A stretch of DNA of 37,929 bases from a bacterium (GTDB lineage: Bacteria; Auribacterota; JABMQX01), in the NCBI GenBank assembly GCA_030691545.1, contig JAUYEE010000331.1:1-37929 (forward strand). Reading direction: 5' to 3'. The notes under the pieces were generated by a model. That model was not told the DNA's origin, made no database searches, and worked only from the letters and a program-made list of their open reading frames with translations. Below, piece after piece: positions 26,758 through 34,404 of this stretch. Made by a program: the position numbers and the translations under genes. Every line of letters starts with the position of its first letter. The first letter of the stretch is position 1.

Positions 26758-28086
26758 CTATTCGTCCCGAGCGGAGGCCGCCGGCGCTTCCTCCACTATA
26801 CCCAACCCGCTTCCTCCACGGACGAACTTCCACAGCATTCCGGCTAGGGTTGTGCCGTCGGGCGCCTCCAGCACCAGGGCTTCTTTTCCTCTCCACCCCA
26901 GCCAGATGACGACCTCGTCAGACACCAGCGTCGCGCTGTCCTTTTCCTCGATCGTCCGGAACTCCTTCTTGCCGTATTTCTTTCGCACTCCCTGGAGGTA
27001 ACGGGTCACGAACTCCTCCCTGTCTTTCTCCGTATCCCATGCCGTTCCCCAAATGAGGATCGTGTCGTTGTCGCCCTTCACGCGATATACCCTGAACCTG
27101 TCCCCGCCCCATCCCCGGGATGGCCTCGTCGCTCGAAGGGAACCGATAAACTGCGTAAACAGCACCTTTATGTTCAGTTCTCCGAGCACGTTATCTTCCT
27201 GTAGTTCCCATTCCTTCCCCCCCACAGAACCGAACTCCGGCAGAACAATCGCGACAGGGTCGTCCCGCTCTTTCAGGTACTTGTCCGGATGCATGATCTG
27301 CTCGGTGGACTCGGGTAGGTTCTTGAAAGCCTTGTTGACCGCTTCCCAACCTCCTTCGGTATGTAGCCGCGTGACGAACCGAACGCCCTCTAAGTACGGA
27401 AACATCAGGTTTTTCTGGAGGGCGTACGGAGCCTCCGTCAGCCCTTTCTGGCCCGTCGTCACCACCGCGAGGATGTCCTTAAGGCTGAGCCTCACCTCCC
27501 GGGTGGCATACTGAGTGAACACCAGCGTTGCATCTCCTTCTACAAGGCTCAGCGCCGCCATCGCCCGGTCGTCGTTGTCCTCCAATTCCAGCGGGAGCGT
27601 GGTCAAGTCGAAGTTCTGGTCCTGGAGCGCATGTGTCAGTTCGTGCACCATCAGCACCTTCTGAAACTCCTTCGAGAACGGAAGACCTTTGATCGAATAT
27701 AGCTTTCTTTTCTTTTGATCGTAAAAGGCCGCGATTTGCTCGCTATACAGAGATAGCATTGCCTCTCTCAGGCTCACCCCCTTCTCGATCAACCCCAACT
27801 TTGCATAGGCGAGGGAAATCCTCTCGAGCTTGTCCGCCGGGAATTCCTCCTTCACGCGCTCGTCAATCACCCCCCGGAGGCTGGACTTATCCACGACCTC
27901 GTAGTCCACCTCCTTTTGAAAGCCCAGCTCACGGACTTCGGAGGCGGCTTTCTCAAGCTCAGCCAGCTCCTCCTCGCTGTACAAGGCGTCCTGTTCTGCG
28001 ACCAGCCCCTCTTCCGCGAGAAGCTCTCCGATGGAGAACACCGCCCACCCCAACAAGCCCAACAGGACAGCAGCCGCCTGTCGCAT
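26758..28086 (-). CDS. Exported gluzincin-like zinc metallopeptidase
   Basis: The start at 28086 is chosen because AGGAAAGGA lies 9 bases upstream and a signal peptide follows (MRQAAAVLLGLLGWAVFSIG); the frame is open to 28149. The product is 442 residues. The zinc motif is HELTHALQDQNFDL, with His-Glu-x-x-His. About 30 residues later ALSLVEGDATLVF carries the likely third ligand Glu, as in gluzincins. The segment EQIAAFYDQKKRKLYSIKG before it is the edge strand of the catalytic core. Most of the C-terminal half (about 280-430) is not recognised. It should act outside the cytoplasm on an unknown protein. The next gene upstream encodes a DUF4432 protein, and a transglycosylase-like protein lies downstream. 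Confidence 0.8.
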   Translation of the reverse strand: MRQAAAVLLGLLGWAVFSIGELLAEEGLVAEQDALYSEEELAELEKAASEVRELGFQKEVDYEVVDKSSLRGVIDERVKEEFPADKLERISLAYAKLGLIEKGVSLREAMLSLYSEQIAAFYDQKKRKLYSIKGLPFSKEFQKVLMVHELTHALQDQNFDLTTLPLELEDNDDRAMAALSLVEGDATLVFTQYATREVRLSLKDILAVVTTGQKGLTEAPYALQKNLMFPYLEGVRFVTRLHTEGGWEAVNKAFKNLPESTEQIMHPDKYLKERDDPVAIVLPEFGSVGGKEWELQEDNVLGELNIKVLFTQFIGSLRATRPSRGWGGDRFRVYRVKGDNDTILIWGTAWDTEKDREEFVTRYLQGVRKKYGKKEFRTIEEKDSATLVSDEVVIWLGWRGKEALVLEAPDGTTLAGMLWKFVRGGSGLGIVEEAPAASARDE

Positions 28087-28148
28087 AATACCAAGTCCTT
28101 TCCTCGCACTATGTTGCTTCAAATATCTCATGTCTTTGTTTCGACCCA

Positions 28149-29234
28149 CTATGAAGCTTTAAGAATCCCTGTCACTGACTTTTTGAACTCTTTGATTTCA
28201 TTGCGACTTGACAGCACGCCGATTTCCAGAAACGTGCTCACACGCTGCCCAGGCTCCAGCTCGACGAGAGTTCCCGCCTCTCGCTCAGCAGCTCGCCCTC
28301 TCAACAGGTTGTTCGCCGGTTCCATCCCGACGACGTACGCCCCTTCTCCCATCATCTTCCACTCCACGAAATGAGGCAGCGTGTCTTTTCGATATTTCAC
28401 GTAAAGCCCCAGCTCTAACTCCTCGTTGAGCAGCGCGCTGTAGGCGTACCCTTCCGAGTCGGTTTTCATCTCGAAGAAATAACATTTCTCCCGGTATCCC
28501 GCCACCGGCTCGGACATTACATTGTGTTCCTCCTTCCCTTTCTCCGCTTCCTCGTCTCTCGCTGTCACAGAAGCCGAGGTCGTCACCAGTTGCGTTCCGG
28601 CGTCCACCAAGGGGAAGCCCGCGTTGATGTGATACAGAATCAGAAACGGGCACTTATTGAACCCGCTGTTCTCGACAAGGTCTTCCACCGTCAAACACGA
28701 TTCTCCTAATTTCGCCGAGACTTTCCGCGTCAGGGTCAGGTTCTCCCCGAACAGCACCGCCTGTCTCACAACCCCTTTCACCCACATCGTGTACTCGTCG
28801 TCTCGCCAGTTCGCGTCCACACAGACATCGCGCGCCGGAATGGTCGAGTACCTCCCGTGCAAGCCGAAGCTCTCCCCTCCATCCCGGCCTGGCGCCCCCA
28901 CGTGCGTCAGCCCGCATGTGGTCAGAAGCCCCCCGTGAAACGTCCTCAGCCACCCCAACCCTTCTGGCTCGTAGAAGCTCGGAGATACCTCTCCCACCGG
29001 AGACCTCCAGACTAAAGACATCCCCCGGTAACTCGCCGCTGAAATATCCAGTCCCCGGTCCGGCAGCGCTGTGAACGCGAATCCCGTTCCCGTCCGGAAA
29101 TCAACGGCTCGAACGCCCTTTTCCGGCCCGTCGCTCAACTCGTAAAGGCGCGTTCCGCCGATCTGTGACAGGTTGCCTATCCTGCGGAGGAGTTCCCTCT
29201 TCGAATACGCTTTGCCGAAGAGCTTTGGCATCAT
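28149..29234 (-). CDS. DUF4432 family, aldose 1-epimerase-like protein
   Basis: The start at 29234 (or the adjacent ATG at 29231) directly follows AAGGAG on the minus strand. The open frame continues upstream to 30254, but that part runs through repeats and the opposite-strand gene. The product is 361 residues. Family landmarks are RAVDFRTGTGFAFTALPDRG, LDISAASYRGMSLVW, TTCGLTHVG, GLHGRYS and LYHINAGFPLVDAG. DUF4432 proteins have the galactose-mutarotase fold, and some isomerise or epimerise sugars or sugar acids. There is no signal peptide, so it should be cytoplasmic. The upstream space holds two copies of the GCAGGCG repeat, one abutting the ribosome-binding site. The substrate is unknown. 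Confidence 0.85.
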   Translation of the reverse strand: MMPKLFGKAYSKRELLRRIGNLSQIGGTRLYELSDGPEKGVRAVDFRTGTGFAFTALPDRGLDISAASYRGMSLVWRSPVGEVSPSFYEPEGLGWLRTFHGGLLTTCGLTHVGAPGRDGGESFGLHGRYSTIPARDVCVDANWRDDEYTMWVKGVVRQAVLFGENLTLTRKVSAKLGESCLTVEDLVENSGFNKCPFLILYHINAGFPLVDAGTQLVTTSASVTARDEEAEKGKEEHNVMSEPVAGYREKCYFFEMKTDSEGYAYSALLNEELELGLYVKYRKDTLPHFVEWKMMGEGAYVVGMEPANNLLRGRAAEREAGTLVELEPGQRVSTFLEIGVLSSRNEIKEFKKSVTGILKAS

Positions 29235-29243
29235 TTTCTCCTT

Positions 29244-29302
29244 GTAGCGCAGGCCTCTCGCCTGCAAATTCGCCGTAGCGCAGGCGTCTCGCCTGCAAAT
29301 TC
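29244..29302. repeat. Two tandem copies of the GCAGGCG palindromic repeat
   Basis: Copies occupy 29244-29271 and 29275-29302, separated by three bases. The second has the perfect core GCAGGCGTCTCGCCTGC. The first has one change (aggcctctcgcct) that breaks one stem pair. They form the 5' leader region of the DUF4432 gene. Confidence 0.92.
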
Positions 29303-29386
29303 GCAGCGCACGCGTCATGAGATTGACACTTCCCACCGGCTGCTCTTGTGCGGGCAGACCTCTCTCCCTTCCCGCCGCGTCAAAAA

Positions 29387-29414
29387 GTAGCGCAGGCGTC
29401 TCGCCTGCAAATTC
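29387..29414. repeat. GCAGGCG palindromic repeat upstream of a promoter
   Basis: This is a perfect copy of the 28-base repeat followed by ACAAAC, a tail also seen after the copies at 32094 and 34335. It ends seven bases before the -35 element of the promoter at 29422. Confidence 0.92.
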
Positions 29415-29421
29415 ACAAACC

Positions 29422-29450
29422 CTGAAAAATGCGCCAACGTTGTGTATAAT
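29422..29450 (+). promoter_or_regulatory. Probable sigma-70 promoter
   Basis: CTGAAA (29422-29427, four of six matches to TTGACA) is followed after 17 bases by a perfect TATAAT (29445-29450). Transcription would start near 29457. That places the GTG at 29442 upstream of the message and supports the TTG start at 29538 for the next gene. Confidence 0.6.
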
Positions 29451-29537
29451 GTAGCCAAAGGCGAGGACCGGGTCAAGAAATCCGACACCCTGTCCTTCAT
29501 CTATCACAAGGAGAATCCTGAGCCGACGGAGCGCCCG

Positions 29538-31964
29538 TTGAAATACGGTTTCCACCCAAAACCAATTGTCTTCAGTCTGACCGTATGCTTTGCCGCGTTC
29601 GCGTTCGGCGCCTCCGTTGCGCTCCCGGCAACTCCCCGCCCCTCTTCTGGAGAAACGCAGAGAGTCGTCTATGTCGTCCCCGACCTCCCCACCTTCATCT
29701 ATTACCTCAGTAAGTGGAACGGGGACGAGCGTTTCCCCATTTTTCTGACCCGGAACGCCCATTTCGAGAAATTCATCGAGGCTTACAAACCGGAAAAAGT
29801 CCTCCTCGCCAAGCCCATAGACATCGGACGCACTGATGAGGACGCCTTGCGGGCGGCGGTCTGCGCCGCGTGGAGTGAGCAAACCATCACCGACTCTCGC
29901 CGCGGCCTCTCCCGTGGGGCGTTCAAGGAGCGTCTGGACAACACAGGGCGCAAGCCCCCCGGGATCGTTTTCACCGATCTCGAGGCTCCTCAACTCCCGG
30001 CGGCGCTGGCTCTGGCAGCCGCTCACGGTCAACTTCTTGACTTCCTTCGCCTTCCTTCTTCCGTCCGAAAGGCAAAACCCACGAGCGACCTGACTTTCGA
30101 ACAGAAGGAAGAGATTCGCCAGAGCGTCATCAAGATGCTTGAGCAATGGGGTTATCCATACAAGAACCTCGGCGACGAAGTGGACTACATCACCCTTGCG
30201 CTCGACCTTCCGCTGGGTTACGCCGGAACCGACGTCACCACCGGCACAAAGCAACGCCTCTGCCTCGATGACGGGATTAACAGGTTGGATGGTCAGGGAT
30301 CAGGGATCAGAGGGCAGGGGTCGGGGGTGGGGGAGGAGGCGAAAAAGGCTGTGGCCTCGGAAGCTCGCGGGTCCTGTTACGCATACGTCGGTCGGCTGCT
30401 TGAGGCAGAAGAAGGCATGTCCCTCTACCAGGCCATGTGCAGCATCTTCTTGGGCGTGGACTCTGCCCTCTACTTTGACCGCTGGCCTGAGAAATGGGGA
30501 TTGCGCGCACAGGAGGGCTGGTGGGTCATGCAGACACGCATTCCGAGCGTCCTGGTCAGGCAGAGCGAATCCTCGTTGGCAAAGTGGCGAGAGCTTGTGG
30601 GAAAGCGCAATCCGTTCGGGTTCGTTCACATCAATTCGGCAGGCGGCTCCCGTGAATGGGGGGACGGAAAAGTGTCGGACATCCCGGAAAGCGCTCCGTG
30701 CATCGTCTATTTCGCCCACAGCTTTTCCGCAGTGAATCCGTACGACGAAAGCACCATCGCGGGCGCCTGGCTTCGGAGAGGCGCTTTCATTTACTTCGGC
30801 GCCATCTCCGAGCCGTTCGCTCAATCCTTCAATGTTTCCCATACCGTCGCGATTGCCGCCGTGAATGGCGAGCCTCTCGGCAAAGCTTTTCTCAATAAGG
30901 AGTTCCTTCATCCGCGATTCACATTTCCCTGGAAACAGGTTTACATCGGCGACCCTCTTCACCGGATGCGCTTCCTCGAGGGCAAGAGTGAGCCGGAGGA
31001 CCGGCGCCAATTCCGCATGGCGGTTCGTATGATCCGCGACGGAGAATTGGGCACAGCGATTGAGGCACTTGAGAAAATCCTGGAAGAGACGCACGACGCG
31101 TCCTTTCGGCAACAGGTCTGGGAGGTGTTGAATAACACGTTCCGGCTGAGGTTCTTCGCCATACGGACACAGCGGATGCCCCTCAAATCGCACGTGCATC
31201 CTACCTTCATAGACCATTGGTACAATGGCACGTTTCACCCGAACGGCGAGCCGACAAACGGGTCGCTCATGAATCAGCGGCTCAACCTGTTCGAGAGCGA
31301 GCTCCTCCGCCTTTACGAGGGGCGATTCCGAACCCTCGAGAACCATCCTCGCCTCAAGGAATTTCTTGCCCGTGAAATCGCTGCCCTCAAAGAGGGTGCT
31401 GCGTTTGCGAAAATCTATCTTTGCGCGGGGCCCTTCAGTAAGCAGGATGACGCGAACCCCGAGAACCCCTTCCGGCCGGAGAAAGTCCTTCGCCTTGACG
31501 CCACCTGGCAGGCCAGCTCCGGACAAGTCGGTTGGCAAGTGGATATGGCTAACCCCGGCGGCTTCTTCCTTGACCTGGCTTCTATCTTCGAACCGACCGA
31601 CTGCGTTATCTACGCGGCTTGTTTTCCGCTTTTGGAGAGAAGCGACAAGACCGCCGCCACCCTTCGCGTCTCGGCCTCGGACGCTCTTGAGGTTTGGCTG
31701 AACAACAAACGTCTGATTTCTCTGCCGGCGACCGGCCTCCAACCGGGAAAGGAACAATCTGCCGCCCTCGAGATCGAACCCGGAGAGAACCTCCTTTTCT
31801 TCAAGGTCTTCAGGACCTCTGAGCGATGCCAGCTTTCCGCGAGGCTCACCGACGCCAGTGGCGGCTACCTCGAGGGTCTTTCATATTCCGATGCTGTCAA
31901 AAAGCTTAGCGCATCGGGCGTGCCAATAGACCCCGAAAGATGGCGACCGGGCAAACGGGAATGA
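29538..31964 (+). CDS. Large exported protein of unknown function, possible caspase-like (C25-type) fold
   Basis: I start at TTG 29538. GGAG lies six bases upstream, a signal peptide follows (LKYGFHPKPIVFSLTVCFAAF...), and a promoter overlaps the only earlier start (GTG 29442). This gives 808 residues. The middle has FVHINSAGGSREWG, IVYFAHSFSAVNPYDES, GAWLRRGAFIYFGAIS and VYIGDPLHRM. That order loosely resembles gingipain-type C25 peptidases, in which a GHG-type His strand precedes a gAixxxGa strand and a final GDP motif. I do not see a clear catalytic Cys, so this is tentative. The last ~150 residues look like a beta-sandwich (EVWLNNKRLISLPATG, ENLLFFKVF). A low-complexity Gly-rich insert (DGQGSGIRGQGSG) comes from a dispersed repeat. 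Confidence 0.72.
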   Translation: MKYGFHPKPIVFSLTVCFAAFAFGASVALPATPRPSSGETQRVVYVVPDLPTFIYYLSKWNGDERFPIFLTRNAHFEKFIEAYKPEKVLLAKPIDIGRTDEDALRAAVCAAWSEQTITDSRRGLSRGAFKERLDNTGRKPPGIVFTDLEAPQLPAALALAAAHGQLLDFLRLPSSVRKAKPTSDLTFEQKEEIRQSVIKMLEQWGYPYKNLGDEVDYITLALDLPLGYAGTDVTTGTKQRLCLDDGINRLDGQGSGIRGQGSGVGEEAKKAVASEARGSCYAYVGRLLEAEEGMSLYQAMCSIFLGVDSALYFDRWPEKWGLRAQEGWWVMQTRIPSVLVRQSESSLAKWRELVGKRNPFGFVHINSAGGSREWGDGKVSDIPESAPCIVYFAHSFSAVNPYDESTIAGAWLRRGAFIYFGAISEPFAQSFNVSHTVAIAAVNGEPLGKAFLNKEFLHPRFTFPWKQVYIGDPLHRMRFLEGKSEPEDRRQFRMAVRMIRDGELGTAIEALEKILEETHDASFRQQVWEVLNNTFRLRFFAIRTQRMPLKSHVHPTFIDHWYNGTFHPNGEPTNGSLMNQRLNLFESELLRLYEGRFRTLENHPRLKEFLAREIAALKEGAAFAKIYLCAGPFSKQDDANPENPFRPEKVLRLDATWQASSGQVGWQVDMANPGGFFLDLASIFEPTDCVIYAACFPLLERSDKTAATLRVSASDALEVWLNNKRLISLPATGLQPGKEQSAALEIEPGENLLFFKVFRTSERCQLSARLTDASGGYLEGLSYSDAVKKLSASGVPIDPERWRPGKRE
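30291..30335. repeat. Degenerate purine-rich repeat inside a coding region
   Basis: The stretch contains GGTCAGGGATCAGGGATCAG and then GGGCAGGGGTCGGGGGTGGG, and is read in frame as a Gly/Gln/Ser-rich insert. It is far more repetitive than the flanking coding sequence. It looks like an inserted dispersed element. Confidence 0.7.
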
Positions 31965-32045
31965 AAACAAGCATAACCAGGGTTTGGGGTTTGGGCGAGA
32001 GGGCTGCACAAAGGGAATCCGCGATCAGCGATCTGAAATAGCAGA

Positions 32046-32077
32046 TTCACCGCAGAGGACGCAGAGGACGCAGAGAA
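32046..32077. repeat. GGACGCAGA tandem-type dispersed repeat
   Basis: TTCACCGCAGAGGACGCAGA is followed by a second GGACGCAGAG unit. Such runs are known as dispersed intergenic elements in several bacterial genomes. It lies in the 178-base gap before the AraD-like gene, together with another repeat copy. Confidence 0.7.
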
Positions 32078-32093
32078 ATGTGTAGGAGAAGAA

Positions 32094-32121
32094 GTAGCGC
32101 AGGCGTCTCGCCTGCAAACTC
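32094..32121. repeat. GCAGGCG palindromic repeat before the AraD-like gene
   Basis: This copy has the perfect core GCAGGCGTCTCGCCTGC and is followed by the same ACAAAC tail as the copy at 29387. It ends 21 bases before the start of the AraD-like gene. Confidence 0.92.
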
Positions 32122-32142
32122 ACAAACAGGGATAGGGCAACC

Positions 32143-32805
32143 ATGCTGGAAGATTTGAAAGAATTAGTCTGCAACCTGAACCTTGAACTGCCGCGCCACG
32201 GACTTGTCGCCTGGACAAGCGGAAATGTCAGTGGCCGCGACCCCGAAACCGGCTACGTCGCTATCAAACCCAGCGGCGTCCTTTACGAGAACCTCACGGC
32301 GGAGAAAATCGTCATCGTTGACCTCGACGGGAACATTGTGGAAGGTGAGATGAAGCCTTCCGTTGACACCGCCACGCATCTGTACGTTTACCGGCACATG
32401 CCCCGTGTCCAGGGGGTCGTTCACACACATTCCAATTACGCGACAGCTTTCGCGGCTCTCGGGCGGCCCATTCCGTGTTATCTCACCGCGATGGCGGACG
32501 AGTTCGGCGGTGAGATACCGTGCGGCGGTTACGCTCCCGTCGGAGGAGATGAGATCGGAAGGGAAATCGTCAAATGCATCGGTGATTCCCCGGCCGTTCT
32601 CCTCAAGAATCACGGCGTTTTTACAGTTGGCCCGGACCCGGTCACCGCGCTGAAAGCGGCTGTCATGGTCGAGGATGTTGCGAAAACCGTTTTCCTCGCT
32701 CTGCTCCTCGGAAAGCCCGAAGAAATCCCACCCGAAGAAATCCTTAGGGCCCACCGCAGGTACATCGAGAAGTATGGACAGCAAAGCGGCAATCCGATAC
32801 CATGA
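32143..32805 (+). CDS. araD: L-ribulose-5-phosphate 4-epimerase-like class II aldolase
   Basis: The product is 220 residues starting MLEDLKELVCNLNLELPRHG, very close to the N-terminus of E. coli AraD. The class II aldolase motifs are all present: TSGNVSGR, IKPSGVLY, MKPSVDT (Asp75), VVHTHSNYA (zinc ligands His94 and His96) and KNHGVF (third ligand His157). A C-terminal KYGQQ matches the YGQ end of AraD. The enzyme interconverts L-ribulose 5-phosphate and D-xylulose 5-phosphate using a divalent metal, in the cytoplasm. Related aldolases act on fuculose or rhamnulose phosphates, so the substrate is not certain. The ribosome-binding site is weak (GATAGGG). Neighbouring sugar genes fit a pentose role. 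Confidence 0.85.
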   Translation: MLEDLKELVCNLNLELPRHGLVAWTSGNVSGRDPETGYVAIKPSGVLYENLTAEKIVIVDLDGNIVEGEMKPSVDTATHLYVYRHMPRVQGVVHTHSNYATAFAALGRPIPCYLTAMADEFGGEIPCGGYAPVGGDEIGREIVKCIGDSPAVLLKNHGVFTVGPDPVTALKAAVMVEDVAKTVFLALLLGKPEEIPPEEILRAHRRYIEKYGQQSGNPIP

Positions 32806-32873
32806 ACACCTGTGATGCTTCCGCGGATGATCCCTGTACGAGAAGAGAAATCGTTATGAAGCTGCCGATGAAC

Positions 32874-32927
32874 GTTGATAGACGCGGATTGAGAATCATC
32901 TGCGTCCATCCGCGTGCATCTGCGGTT
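32874..32927. repeat. Dispersed repeat with ATCTGCGTCCATCCGCG core
   Basis: The stretch reads GTTGATAGACGCGGATTGAG, then ATCTGCGTCCATCCGCG and CATCTGCGGTT. The internal repetition of ATCTGCG and ATCCGCG marks it as an interspersed element and not coding sequence. Confidence 0.6.
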
Positions 32928-33008
32928 GTCTTAGTGCAGGTTTCCGCGAATACGGCCACATACAGCACACGATGGCCCGGATGGGGACGCGTCACCCTGG
33001 ACGGCGCC

Positions 33009-33117
33009 CTGGCTTGCCGGGCTTCAGCCGGCATTCCCTTTTAGCCACCGCCTTCAGGCGGTGGTACGAGGGGCGGTGGACTTTGTTGGCCGGAGCCGGC
33101 TTCAGCCGGGCTTCTCG
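33009..33117. repeat. Composite palindromic element with CCACCGCC hairpin
   Basis: It has a perfect hairpin CCACCGCC-ttca-GGCGGTGG (33045-33064). On both sides are copies of GCCGG-n-CTTCAGCCGG (33016-33032 and 33093-33110). Three hairpin units in about 110 bases suggest a composite REP-type element. Confidence 0.8.
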
Positions 33118-33191
33118 ACCATCTGGATTCATCCGTGAATGCGTGAGCGAATTTATGAAATACACTGCTTAGCTTAGGGAGAACCACCGGA

Positions 33192-34277
33192 ATGCGAGAC
33201 AAGACCTTGAGACGTTGCACCAATTTCTTCATCGCCTTATTGATGTGCCTTGTTTTCGCGAGTTGCCGTCAGAAAGAAGAACCGTCCCTCCGGAGGGAGG
33301 AGGTTGCCCAAGAGAAACCGGAGCTTCGCGCTGCATACGAAGCAGTTCTGCCCCAAACCAATCTCCCCGAAGGCTGGAAGCTTGCTGGCAAAGTCAACCT
33401 TTACCCCGGCAAGAAACTCTACGATTCCATTGACGGAGCCGCCGACCGTTTTTTCCAGTACGATTTCCGCGAGCAGTACGTTGTCATGTATTCCTTGTCC
33501 AACCCGGACCAGAAGATTCAGGTCGAGGTTTACGACGTGGGAACGCCCGACGATGCGTTCGGCATCTTTTCCTGCCACGACAACATCATGTCCCAGCACA
33601 CGAAGATCGGCCTAACAGCCGTCATCTCGCCCATCAACCTCGATTTCTGCCAGGGGAGGTACTTCCTGCGCCTTCAGGCGTTCGGGTTCGGAGATGGCGA
33701 AGCGGAGAAGCCTCTTCGTTCCTTGGCCGAAACCATTGCGGCAAATATCAAGCCCACGTCCGAGTTGCCTCAGCTTGTCCGGCGATTGCCCTCCGGGTAT
33801 GTCGAGGGCACCGTTCTCTGTTTTCACACTTATCCGACCTTGACTGAGAGAAGGTACATCGCCGAGGAAAACGTCTTAAACCTCGCCAAAGATACCAACG
33901 CCGTCCTCGCCGCCTATACTGCTGAGGAGAAGAAAGACGGGGAAATTACGCTGAAGCTTGAGAAGGATGTCATGTATCTCATCGAGTACCCGGACAAGGC
34001 TCAGGCTCAGGCTGCCAGGACAGCTTACATCATGCATCTCCAGAAAGTTGTGAATGACTCGCGAGCCGAAGGGACGCCTCCGGCTGAGATGCTCCAGCTT
34101 ATCGGTCTGCCCCAGGAACCAATGGAGATTTATCAGCTTTATAAGGGTGAAGGCGAACAAAGGCGTCTCATCAGCACTATGCGAGTGTTCCGCAACTACA
34201 TCTTCGGCGTCTGGGACGTCACCACCGAGGCAAGAACCAAGATTCTCGTGAACGGCTTGTCCGCAAACTTGAAGTAG
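33192..34277 (+). CDS. Lipoprotein, DUF6599-like
   Basis: The start is ATG 33192 with AGGGAGA upstream. The product is 361 residues. A type II leader ends in LVFASC, an acceptable lipobox, so the mature protein should be lipid-anchored. The conserved core is LYPGKKLYDSIDGAADRFFQYDFREQ, which matches the YxGxxLYxxIxGxAxxYxxYxF pattern of DUF6599 proteins. YDVGTPDDAFGIFSCH and RYFLRLQAFG follow. The C-terminal half contains two further strand-rich repeats of unknown role. Its TAG stop (34275-34277) lies inside a dispersed repeat. It is followed by a Tat-exported DUF362 protein. Function unknown. Confidence 0.82.
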   Translation: MRDKTLRRCTNFFIALLMCLVFASCRQKEEPSLRREEVAQEKPELRAAYEAVLPQTNLPEGWKLAGKVNLYPGKKLYDSIDGAADRFFQYDFREQYVVMYSLSNPDQKIQVEVYDVGTPDDAFGIFSCHDNIMSQHTKIGLTAVISPINLDFCQGRYFLRLQAFGFGDGEAEKPLRSLAETIAANIKPTSELPQLVRRLPSGYVEGTVLCFHTYPTLTERRYIAEENVLNLAKDTNAVLAAYTAEEKKDGEITLKLEKDVMYLIEYPDKAQAQAARTAYIMHLQKVVNDSRAEGTPPAEMLQLIGLPQEPMEIYQLYKGEGEQRRLISTMRVFRNYIFGVWDVTTEARTKILVNGLSANLK

Positions 34278-34362
34278 CGCAGGCGTCTCGCCTGCAGATT
34301 TGTCGTGGCCGGGCGTCTCGCCTGCAAATCCGTCGTAGCGCAGGCGTCTCGCCTGCTAATTC
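34274..34362. repeat. Three tandem GCAGGCG palindromic repeats, the first overlapping a stop codon
   Basis: Perfect-core copies lie at 34274-34301 and 34335-34362. A decayed copy (GGCCGGGCGTCTCGCCTGC) lies between them at about 34306-34331. The first starts one base before the TAG of the lipoprotein gene, so the repeat provides the stop codon. The last has the ACAAA tail seen after other copies. Confidence 0.9.
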
Positions 34363-34404
34363 ACAAATCTTCAGTCGTTAGTTGGATTCAGGAGAACAAG
34401 AACG

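Larger units (their letters stand above)
32806..33191. other. Gene-free stretch of 386 bases filled with dispersed repeats
   Basis: No gene is supported. The stretch contains two unrelated repeat elements (32874-32927 and 33009-33117, listed separately) and little else before the lipoprotein start at 33192. Confidence 0.7.

Noticed and set aside
29235..30254. N-terminal extension of the DUF4432 gene up to 30254 on the minus strand
   Set aside because: It runs through repeat copies and antisense to the exported protein gene. The AAGGAG and family N-terminus place the start at 29234.
29244..34362. The GCAGGCG repeats as a CRISPR array
   Set aside because: Spacing is irregular, most copies are isolated in different gene gaps, and no regular spacers or cas genes are present.
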